A stretch of 11,294 nucleotides of DNA. Origin: Methanobacteriota archaeon. GTDB lineage: Archaea; Hydrothermarchaeota; Hydrothermarchaeia; Hydrothermarchaeales; JACRDW01. The stretch lies in NCBI GenBank assembly GCA_016212785.1, contig JACRDW010000141.1, forward strand, positions 1 through 11,294. The letters are read 5' to 3'. Of this stretch, positions 5,228 through 10,431 are shown piece after piece. Under the pieces are notes generated by a model. That model did no database searches and was not told the DNA's origin. It saw only the letters and a program-made list of their open reading frames with translations. A program made the position numbers and the translations under genes. Position 1 is the stretch's first letter; each line of letters begins with the position of its first letter.

Positions 5228-6319
5228 TTATATCCAGTCCCCGCTTTCCAGCTTCGTCGGTATGTAAACGTCTGTCATGAAGGTAATACCGTGCTTTGCT
5301 AAAGCCTGGAGCTCAGCTTTTTCTCTGCGGTCTATCATTAACTTGAGCTCGCTGTACCAGCGCTTGTTGTTTTTTATCCAGGGATACTCGAGCATGGTCT
5401 GCGCCTTTTTAATATCCCACTCGGTCATCTCGAGGCGTGCTGCCTTTGGAACTTTGAATTTGTCGAGGTCGCTCGGCAGCAGGCCGAGGAAGCGCGCGCT
5501 CGGAACTGCGAGATATGCGCTCTCGAAGCTCAGCGAGATGCTGCCCCTCTTGTAAGAAGAGCATATCTGCATTCCGTAGCTGTCGCTGTCCGTAAGGACG
5601 TAAACAGGCAGCTTCCACTCCTTGTTCAGCCTCCTGATTAACCGCCTCGTAGCAATGTCAGGCTGCCCCTTGCCCGTGATGAGCAGGCATTTATTCTTCT
5701 TGTGGAAATCTTCTTCGACCAGTCGAATCAGCGCGGCATCCTTCTCCACCACGAGCACGTAGTCAGCGCCGCAGTCAACGATGTCGACTTCGTCTATGAA
5801 GGGGCTCACAGACCAGCCGCCTCTGCCCAGGCCGCTGCAGTTGAATTTATCTTTCCCTTCTCTCAGCGTTAAGTCGCCTATGCACACGCCCTTGGCTGTC
5901 GCAACGACGCGCAGGCAGGGTCTCGTGACGCCCATGGTAACTGCAATGTCCTCGATTAGATTGTCGCTCGCATCCTGGTCTTTATTGAATAGCTCAGGGT
6001 CCTGATAGTATATTTCTCTCTTCGTGAGGTGCTTCTTCTTCTCCGCAGTCTCCTGAAGAACGCTCAGGACGAACAGCATTTGAGTAAATGCAGTCGTGGT
6101 TGCAACGCTGTGAAAAGTCCTGCTCGATTTTTTGCTGCCCAGATATATGACGTCGCTTTTTTCGTCATAGAAAAAATTGCCTGCGCCGCGGTTAGGCACC
6201 TCGAAGCCAGGATTTTTTCTCCTCTCTATATCCTTCAAAACATTTTCTGCAATGCTGCATATACTCTTCAGCAGTTCCTTCGCGGGCAGTTCTTCCTTTA
6301 CAATCGTTTTGGACCTCAT
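5228..6319 (-). CDS. top6A: DNA topoisomerase VI subunit A (Spo11-like)
   Basis: A complete 363 aa DNA-cleaving subunit of the type IIB topoisomerase, which relaxes and decatenates DNA as an A2B2 tetramer with Top6B. The winged-helix (CAP) domain carries REIYYQ at 101-106 with the catalytic tyrosine at Y105. The Toprim domain has the acidic residue E192 (VVEKDA) and the Asp pair D244/D246 in TDSDSYG, which holds Mg2+ at the cleavage site. Many relatives have DxDPxG, so the serine at 247 is unusual but not expected to be disabling. Length is usual. The ATG at 6319 has GAGGTGA upstream within a 16 bp sequence that also forms the end of top6B. It is the last gene of the RHH-top6B-top6A operon. 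Confidence 0.95.
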   Translation of the reverse strand: MRSKTIVKEELPAKELLKSICSIAENVLKDIERRKNPGFEVPNRGAGNFFYDEKSDVIYLGSKKSSRTFHSVATTTAFTQMLFVLSVLQETAEKKKHLTKREIYYQDPELFNKDQDASDNLIEDIAVTMGVTRPCLRVVATAKGVCIGDLTLREGKDKFNCSGLGRGGWSVSPFIDEVDIVDCGADYVLVVEKDAALIRLVEEDFHKKNKCLLITGKGQPDIATRRLIRRLNKEWKLPVYVLTDSDSYGMQICSSYKRGSISLSFESAYLAVPSARFLGLLPSDLDKFKVPKAARLEMTEWDIKKAQTMLEYPWIKNNKRWYSELKLMIDRREKAELQALAKHGITFMTDVYIPTKLESGDWI

Positions 6320-6331
6320 TTCATTTCACCT
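6316..6331. repeat. 16 bp direct repeat, copy at the top6A start
   Basis: TCATTTCATTTCACCT here equals 6495-6510. On the minus strand it reads AGGTGAAATGAAATGA and supplies the Shine-Dalgarno and start codon of top6A; the other copy supplies the last codons and stop of top6B. Removing one copy and the block between would restore a classic ATGA stop-start overlap. Confidence 0.85.
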
Positions 6332-6494
6332 CACAGCCTTCAGAAAGGCTGGCTATCATTTCGTGGTATTTCGCTCCAGCGTAAAGCTGGTGCGTTAGAC
6401 TCTCGCTCTTGCTCACGCAAGCGCTCAATACCACAAATCCTATGACGTTGCTTTCGGGTTTTTGGGGTGATAGACCTTTTTCCAAAAAGGGTTA
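6332..6494 (-). mobile_element. 163 bp hairpin-capped insertion between top6B and top6A
   Basis: A non-coding block bounded exactly by the 16 bp direct repeats 6316-6331 and 6495-6510. Read on the minus strand, it opens with TAACCC and the hairpin CCTTTTT/AAAAAGG (6475-6490), followed by TCTATCACCCC, as in the tRNA-Gln insertion. It closes with ACGAAATGATAGCC and the hairpin CAGCCTT/AAGGCTG (6334-6351). Inside are CTTGC-TCAC-GCAAG (6408-6421) and a CCAGC/GCTGG hairpin near 6376-6391, within a GTGGTATT...AATACCAC pair (6363-6370 with about 6426-6433). There is no open frame of note. Such a gap is unusual because top6B and top6A are normally adjacent or overlapping. Confidence 0.7.
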
Positions 6495-6510
6495 TCATTT
6501 CATTTCACCT
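6495..6510. repeat. 16 bp direct repeat, copy at the top6B stop
   Basis: Identical to 6316-6331. It encodes the last residues of top6B (GEMK) and its TGA stop on the minus strand. Confidence 0.85.
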
Positions 6511-8411
6511 ACTACAGGTCTTCTTTTCCTTATTTCAGCTGCAAGCAGGTCGTACACTTTGTCTTTTTTCACTTTCAGCATTTTGGAGAGCGTCAGCGCA
6601 ACGACCTCTGCATGCTTCTCTAAAAATTCCCTCGCTTTGCTAAACTGCTCGCTCCTCTCCATTAAGCTTACATGCTGCCTGAGCTTTCGAGATGCCGCTT
6701 GGAGCGCAAGCTTTATTTCGTCTGCTATGACGTCGTCTGCGCCCACAGCTTGCTTCGCAACGCCCAGGTATTTTAGCTGGGGCGAAGTAACGTGCACTAC
6801 AAAGATAACAGGGAGAACCGGCAGCTCTCCTTTCTTTCCCAGCTTGTATATGCTCCAGTCTATGTCCCTTGCGGTCTGCGTTATTATGTCGCTGCCGAAT
6901 TCGTACAGCAGAGGAGTGCAGTTTGCAACTCTGATGAGCTTATCATGGTCTTTCAGATTGTCCGGAATCTCGCCGCCGTACATCGCAAGCACCTGCACCT
7001 GAACAGGCCTTCCCTTGGTGCTCGTGGGATTCCTCTTTACGTAAGTGTACTTTTCAGGCTTGTATATCGTAACAAATCCCTCGACAAACGTTTCGTCCGG
7101 AACCGGCATGAGCGAATCAACCGGCGGCGATGGAAAAGACATGCTGCGAAGCGTTTCCGCAAGAAGGCGGACTTTATTATCGTCGCTCAGAATCATATTT
7201 ACTGTTGTTTTTTCTGTAAAGATATTCTTCGGCAGCGCATCTCCGCTGAGCTTGAAAAATTTCTTGAGCTCCTCGTTGTCTAGAGCTCTTATATTCAGAT
7301 TAGAATTAAACTTCCCCTTCGAAACGAGCTGTGCTGCATACTCGTAGTCTATCTCGACCTCGTGCACGAGGGTTTTCAGGTAGGCGACTAATTTGCTCGG
7401 GTCGTTTTTAAGCTCCTGCACCTTTGAGCTCTGGGCTACCCTCTTTATTATATCGCCGGCAAAGAGATTGCGCTCGTCGAAATACAGAAGTATCGAAGAC
7501 CTCTCCAGTAAATCCTTAACTCCCTTCTCGCCGATTCTGCAGAAATTGCGCTTCAGAAATCCTGCGAGACTTATGCTCCTTATTCTCGACTGAAGCGCGA
7601 GCATGTCCTTCAGCTGCCCTATGTCAACGCTGTTTGGATGCGGCGGAACAGGCTTTGGTATCGGTATTCCTGCGCCGCTCCGCTTCGGATACTCTATCGC
7701 AGTGCCGTTTTCTTTTAAAACAAATGATATATAGGGATGAATTGCGGCCATTCTCTTTATGAATTCCAGAATGTTCGCTCTGGCTCTTGAGTAATCACCT
7801 ATCATGTTTATGCTCATTCCCGTGCCGTGCTTAAGGAATTCGCTCTCGTACGTTTCTTCAGCTAGCTTGGTCACCTTTCCCTTTCCATAGTCATACACAT
7901 GCCGGTGAGCCTGCTTTTCAGAAAAAGTCTTGCTTATTATTTCCAGGGGTTTGCCGGTGCTCTGGCTTGCGTATATAGCAGCTGCAGTCCAACCAACGCC
8001 CTGCTGGGAGCGGGAAGCCTTGTACTCTATGGTTCCTGTCCCGCCTGCCCTCACGATGATTTGCACCTTGCTGCGAGGTATTCCGATTCCGTTGTCCTGT
8101 ATGGTGAGCTGCAGTTCATCTCTTGACCTGTCAACAACGCTTATAGAAACTTCGATTCTCGCATCATAGTCGTCACTGCCTGTCGATTTGAGCAACGCTT
8201 CCCTCGCCTTGTCAATCGCATCTGTAGAATTCTGCACTCCCTCCGCGACTGCCTGAAATGGTGCTCTAGCTTTTTGTCCAAAGCCTGTGTCAACGCGCTT
8301 CAGAAGTTCTTCTGCACTCTGCAGGCGGATGTGTTTATGTATCTCATCTTCTGCTTTTCTTCTAGAAATTTTTTGTTTTCCTGCGATGTCAGTAAGCAAC
8401 AGCTGCTCCAT
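6495..8411 (-). CDS. top6B: DNA topoisomerase VI subunit B (GHKL ATPase), divergent
   Basis: A complete 638 aa ATPase subunit of topoisomerase VI. Its GHKL Bergerat fold reads AEGVQNSTDA at 56-65 (catalytic E57, Mg-binding N61), DNGIGIP at 106-112 and SQQGVGWTAAAIYASQSTGKP at 135-155 as the ATP lid. The transducer domain includes GRPVQVQVLAMYGGEIP, matching the conserved AYGG region. ATP binding closes the dimer gate during strand passage. Several motifs depart from common archaeal Top6B: E-G-V-Q-N-S-T-D-A replaces the usual E-L-V-x-N-S-L-D-A, and there is an insertion after it (KAREALLKSTGSDDYDA). It is clearly a Top6B by order of motifs and by neighbouring top6A. The ATG at 8411 has GGAGAGGT upstream and lies inside the 3' end of the small RHH gene (23 nt overlap). 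Confidence 0.93.
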   Translation of the reverse strand: MEQLLLTDIAGKQKISRRKAEDEIHKHIRLQSAEELLKRVDTGFGQKARAPFQAVAEGVQNSTDAIDKAREALLKSTGSDDYDARIEVSISVVDRSRDELQLTIQDNGIGIPRSKVQIIVRAGGTGTIEYKASRSQQGVGWTAAAIYASQSTGKPLEIISKTFSEKQAHRHVYDYGKGKVTKLAEETYESEFLKHGTGMSINMIGDYSRARANILEFIKRMAAIHPYISFVLKENGTAIEYPKRSGAGIPIPKPVPPHPNSVDIGQLKDMLALQSRIRSISLAGFLKRNFCRIGEKGVKDLLERSSILLYFDERNLFAGDIIKRVAQSSKVQELKNDPSKLVAYLKTLVHEVEIDYEYAAQLVSKGKFNSNLNIRALDNEELKKFFKLSGDALPKNIFTEKTTVNMILSDDNKVRLLAETLRSMSFPSPPVDSLMPVPDETFVEGFVTIYKPEKYTYVKRNPTSTKGRPVQVQVLAMYGGEIPDNLKDHDKLIRVANCTPLLYEFGSDIITQTARDIDWSIYKLGKKGELPVLPVIFVVHVTSPQLKYLGVAKQAVGADDVIADEIKLALQAASRKLRQHVSLMERSEQFSKAREFLEKHAEVVALTLSKMLKVKKDKVYDLLAAEIRKRRPVVGEMK

Positions 8412-8553
8412 GTTGCGACCTCTCCTTTCTTGCTTTTAAATAAAAATCAATCAGCCTGTTAATCAAGTCGTCATAAGTCTCTTTTTTCATTCCTATCTCC
8501 AACAGGCGTTCTCTAGTCTTTTTCTCCAGCTGTATAGTTGTTATATTCTGCAT
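8389..8553 (-). CDS. Small ribbon-helix-helix-like protein upstream of top6B
   Basis: A 54 aa protein: strand ITTIQLEKKT, helix RERLLEIG, turn MKKETYDDLIN, helix RLIDFYLKARKE, then a short tail. This pattern and length match the VapB/CopG-like ribbon-helix-helix group of archaeal DNA-binding or antitoxin-type proteins (DUF7557-like). No toxin gene is next to it; instead it overlaps top6B by 23 nt and heads the topoisomerase VI operon. The frame is open further upstream into the tRNA-Phe gene, but the ATG at 8553 with a TATA box about 29 nt upstream is the sensible start, probably on a leaderless or very short-leader transcript. Inference: it may repress its own operon by binding the repeat at 8561-8578. 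Confidence 0.75.
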   Translation of the reverse strand: MQNITTIQLEKKTRERLLEIGMKKETYDDLINRLIDFYLKARKERSQHGAAVAY

Positions 8554-8560
8554 ATATTTT

Positions 8561-8588
8561 CTATTTGAAACTATTTGATATATATAGG
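8561..8588 (-). promoter_or_regulatory. TATA box and tandem repeat (possible operator) of the RHH-top6BA operon
   Basis: On the minus strand, CCTATATATATC (about 8577-8588) is a strong TATA box centred about 29 nt before the RHH ATG. Between it and the ATG, TCAAATAG occurs twice with a period of exactly 10 bp (8571-8578 and 8561-8568), one helical turn apart. This is the arrangement expected for a ribbon-helix-helix dimer-of-dimers site covering the transcription start. Confidence 0.55.
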
Positions 8589-8651
8589 TTTCGGTATATA
8601 TAATTTTCCTGAGAGCATGCGAAAAGTAATGTTTATGGGTGTCGGCACAAA

Positions 8652-8779
8652 TGGAGTGGGGGGGATTTGAACCCCCGACATCCAGATTTCTGACACTTGC
8701 GACAGCAAGGCGCAATGCTTCTCTACTTGCTCACGCAAGGTCTTCAGTCTGGCGCTCTCCCAGTCTGAGCTACCACTCC
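8652..8779 (-). tRNA. tRNA-Phe (anticodon GAA) with a 54 nt intron
   Basis: The acceptor stem GGAGTGG (8773-8779) pairs with CCACTCC (8653-8659), and the discriminator is A at 8652. The D arm reads GCTCAGACTGGGAGAGC. The anticodon stem CCAGA/TCTGG closes the mature loop CTGAAGA, with anticodon GAA at complement 8743-8745. The T arm is GGGGG-TTCAAAT-CCCCC. The intron sits after position 37. Mature length is 74 nt and no CCA is encoded. Confidence 0.95.
8688..8741 (-). other. tRNA-Phe intron with bulge-helix-bulge splice sites
   Basis: The canonical position 37/38 intron. Loop bases 32-35 (CTGA) pair with intron TCAG to form the 4 bp central helix. The two 3 nt bulges are AG|A and AA|A, cut as marked. 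The 54 nt intron holds two copies of the mini-hairpin CTTGC-NNNN-GCAAG (plus-strand 8696-8709 and 8726-8739). The left arm of one and the right arm of the other could also pair to extend the splice helix. Confidence 0.88.
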
Positions 8780-8836
8780 GGTGTATTCTGGGAGTAGTTT
8801 TTACGTTGGTAGTAAATAAAGTTTTTCTTATTGAAA

Positions 8837-8863
8837 ACAAACGGGCCGACGGGATTCAGAACC
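8837..8863 (-). pseudogene. Partial tRNA-Lys 3' end
   Basis: The plus-strand sequences ACAAACGGGCC and GACGGGATT (8837-8856), then GAACC, match the T arm, acceptor 3' strand and 5 bp beyond the end of the intact tRNA-Lys (9074-9099). There is one deleted C in the acceptor strand and small changes in the T loop (GGTTCTGAATCC read on the minus strand). There is no 5' half. Confidence 0.75.
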
Positions 8864-9073
8864 AGCCTTTTCTTTGAAAAAGAAAACCCTTGCGTAAGCA
8901 AGACTTGCGCCCAGCTGACGCTTGCGAGAGCAAGACGCTATGCCTTTGCACCCAGCTGATGCTGGGGAAAAGAAAGTATGCCATGGGTGTCGGCGGAAGT
9001 CTGGCATTCGAGAAGACAGACGTAGGAACAATCCCTACGTCAAGTTGTTTGAAAAGCTTGCCAGACAACGCTG
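8857..9073 (-). mobile_element. 217 bp structured block between the tRNA-Lys fragment and tRNA-Lys
   Basis: Non-coding DNA bounded by the tRNA-Lys 3' end (9074-9094) and its near-copy (8837-8856). It is packed with hairpins in plus-strand order: TTTTCTTT/AAAGAAAA (8868-8886), CTTGC-GTAA-GCAAG (8889-8902), CTTGC-GAGA-GCAAG (8921-8934), CCCAGC-TGAT-GCTGGG (8951-8966), and a two-level structure with outer arms GTCTGGCA/TGCCAGAC (8999-9006, 9059-9066) and inner arms GACGTAGG/CCTACGTC (9019-9026, 9034-9041). An imperfect 17 bp direct repeat, TTGCRCCCAGCTGAYGC, lies at 8905-8921 and 8946-8962. The left end shares 16 bp with the tRNA-Gln insertion (8852-8867). Open frames crossing it run into tRNA sequence and are not believable genes. 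Confidence 0.6.
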
Positions 9074-9078
9074 ACAAA

Positions 9079-9185
9079 CGGGCCCGACGGGATTTGAACC
9101 CGCGACTAACTGGTCGCCCTCACGTGCGCCTCTTGCACGCAAGTGTTAAGAGCCAGCCACTCTAGCCAGACTGAGTTACGGGCCC
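9079..9185 (-). tRNA. tRNA-Lys (anticodon CTT) with a 32 nt intron
   Basis: The acceptor stem GGGCCCG (9179-9185) pairs with CGGGCCC (9080-9086), and the discriminator is G at 9079. The D arm reads ACTCAGTCTGGCTAGAGT. The anticodon stem GCTGG/CCAGT (one G-T pair) closes the mature loop CTCTTAA, with anticodon CTT at complement 9148-9150. The T arm is GCGGG-TTCAAAT-CCCGT. Mature length is 75 nt and no CCA is encoded. Confidence 0.95.
9115..9146 (-). other. tRNA-Lys intron with bulge-helix-bulge splice sites
   Basis: The canonical position 37/38 intron. Loop bases CTCT pair with intron AGGG (one G-T pair), with bulges TA|A and CG|A cut as marked. The 32 nt intron contains a shorter relative of the repeated mini-hairpin, CTTGC-AC-GCAAG (plus-strand 9132-9143), which would fold as CTTG/CAAG with a 4 nt loop. 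Confidence 0.85.
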
Positions 9186-9190
9186 ATAGC

Positions 9191-9240
9191 CCTTTTGGAA
9201 TTCATCCCAAAAACCCAAGGGTAACGTCATAAGTATTTTC
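9191..9240 (+). repeat. Partial copy of the insertion family between tRNA-Lys and the FrhB-like gene
   Basis: CCCAAAAACCC (9206-9216) and AACGTCATA (9223-9231) occur in the same order and spacing in the block between top6B and top6A (reverse strand, 6456-6466 and 6441-6449). They are preceded in both by CCCTTTT-GGAA and an ATCA(C/T)CCC join. The tRNA-Gln insertion shows a weaker match (GTCAATATTTATTTTCC against GTCATAAGTATTTTCC). The copy lies in the divergent upstream region of tRNA-Lys and the FrhB-like gene. Confidence 0.55.
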
Positions 9241-9280
9241 CCAGAATAGATTCATTGATTTATATTTTTTATCGTTACCT

Positions 9281-9318
9281 TTATATATTTTATAAAAATC
9301 ATTATTAATCGTGATAAA
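9281..9318 (+). promoter_or_regulatory. Promoter and leader of the FrhB-cdhA operon
   Basis: TTTATATATTTTAT at 9281-9294 is a good archaeal TATA box within an AT-rich stretch, and would place the transcript start near 9310-9315. The leader contains only GTGAT a few bases before the ATG at 9319, a weak ribosome binding site, so a very short leader is likely. Confidence 0.55.
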
Positions 9319-10428
9319 ATGATAGCGAAAGATGATATACTCCAGTACAACTGGCAGGCAAGGGAGGAAGGCTACACGGCGCTTGAGCACGAAATAATTT
9401 TCAGAGATTTGTGCTGCGGATGCGGTGTTTGTGCGGCTGTTTGTCCTGAGAAAGTGATAGAGGTGCAGGAATTTCCAAAGCTCACTGGCAAGTGCACGAA
9501 TTGCGGCTATTGCTTGATGCAGTGCCCAAGAAGCTTCTTCTTTTCTGAAGAAGCGGAGAGCAAGATTTTTGGAACTCTCTCGCAAGAGCTGCTGGGACGC
9601 ATGGAAACCAAGCTCGCTGCAAGAACAAAAGATGCTTCTATAAAGGGGCAGGACGGCGGCTTCGTAACAGCGCTTCTCAAGTACGCGCTTGAAAAGAAAA
9701 TAATAGACGGAGCGATCGTTTCAGCCTTTGACAAGGAAACCTGGATGCCGAGAGCAAAGCTCGCAACCTCTGTTAAAGACCTAGAAGGAACTTCTGGCAC
9801 GCGCTACTCGAACAGCCCAAATCTCGTTGCTCTCCTAGATGCGAAGGAAAAAAATCTAAAGGCTTTAGCAGTTGTTGGCTTGCCCTGCCAGATAGAGGCT
9901 GTGAGGAAAATCCAGAACTATCAAATAGAGGAAGTGAACCTTGCAAACAGGATAAAGCTTGCAATTGCAATTTTCTGCTCGAGCAATTTCCTGTACGACG
10001 GGCTGATGAAAAAGCTCGTGGAAGGAAAGTACAACGTGAAAATTAAAGACATAAAAAAAATAGACATAAAGGGAAAGAATCTGCTCGTTTACACAGACAA
10101 GGGAAAAACCGAGATTCCGCTAAAAGAGGCATACAAGGAAAAAAGAGAGGGCTGCAAGGTTTGCACAGATTTTCCAGGCAAGCTCGCTGACGTTTCAGTC
10201 GGAGCGGTAGATTCCCAGGGCGGCTTTTCAACCGTTTTTGCAAGAACGAAGTTCGGCGCCGAGCTTTTGAATAGAATTATTAAAGACGGCAAGTTCGAAA
10301 CCGCTGAGATAAAAGAGCTAAGAGTTGCGGAGGCGCTGCAAACAAAAAAGGCAGAAAATGCAGTAAAGGAAATCAGAGCGAGGATAATGAAGGAGCTACC
10401 TCTGCCTTTCAAGAGCCTGAAGTGGTGA
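9319..10428 (+). CDS. F420 hydrogenase/dehydrogenase beta-subunit family protein (FrhB-like)
   Basis: A 369 aa iron-sulfur flavoprotein of the FrhB/FdhB/FpoF family, which moves electrons between reduced F420 and iron-sulfur partners through FAD. The N-terminus has two ferredoxin-type cluster motifs: C32-x2-C35-x2-C38-x3-C42-P and C59-x2-C62-x2-C65-x3-C69-P. Then come KGQDGGFVTALLKYAL at 109-124, GTRYSNSPNL at 160-169 and VGLPCQIEAV at 186-195, all typical of the catalytic domain, and GCKVCTDFPGKLADVSVGA (C279, C282) near the end. The gene lies 3 nt upstream of cdhA and clearly shares its operon. The likely role is passing electrons between F420 and the CO dehydrogenase complex or a ferredoxin that serves it. 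The partner is inferred from position only; sulfite reductase or glutamate synthase partners known for this family are not present here. Confidence 0.9.
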   Translation: MIAKDDILQYNWQAREEGYTALEHEIIFRDLCCGCGVCAAVCPEKVIEVQEFPKLTGKCTNCGYCLMQCPRSFFFSEEAESKIFGTLSQELLGRMETKLAARTKDASIKGQDGGFVTALLKYALEKKIIDGAIVSAFDKETWMPRAKLATSVKDLEGTSGTRYSNSPNLVALLDAKEKNLKALAVVGLPCQIEAVRKIQNYQIEEVNLANRIKLAIAIFCSSNFLYDGLMKKLVEGKYNVKIKDIKKIDIKGKNLLVYTDKGKTEIPLKEAYKEKREGCKVCTDFPGKLADVSVGAVDSQGGFSTVFARTKFGAELLNRIIKDGKFETAEIKELRVAEALQTKKAENAVKEIRARIMKELPLPFKSLKW

Positions 10429-10431
10429 AAA

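Noticed and set aside
6409..7002. Plus-strand open frames across top6B and the top6 spacer
   Set aside because: Antisense to a well-supported top6B; serine/cysteine-rich shadow composition, no ribosome binding site.
8590..8715. Longer open frame extending the RHH gene upstream to 8715
   Set aside because: It reads through the antisense-free sense strand of tRNA-Phe and its intron; the ATG at 8553 with a TATA box at the right distance explains the gene.
8999..9066. H/ACA guide RNA
   Set aside because: The outer stem and following ACA bases fit loosely, but the internal loops are too large for a guide pocket and no kink-turn is evident; kept only as an unassigned structure.
8690..9145. CRISPR array suggested by repeated CTTGC...GCAAG units
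   Set aside because: Units are short palindromes at irregular spacing, partly inside tRNA introns, with no constant direct repeat or uniform spacers.
8890..9165. Plus-strand open frame of 91 codons across the tRNA-Lys region
   Set aside because: It runs antisense through tRNA-Lys and the hairpin block; the peptide has tRNA-antisense features (RRDLNPRLTGRP) that commonly mislead gene finders.
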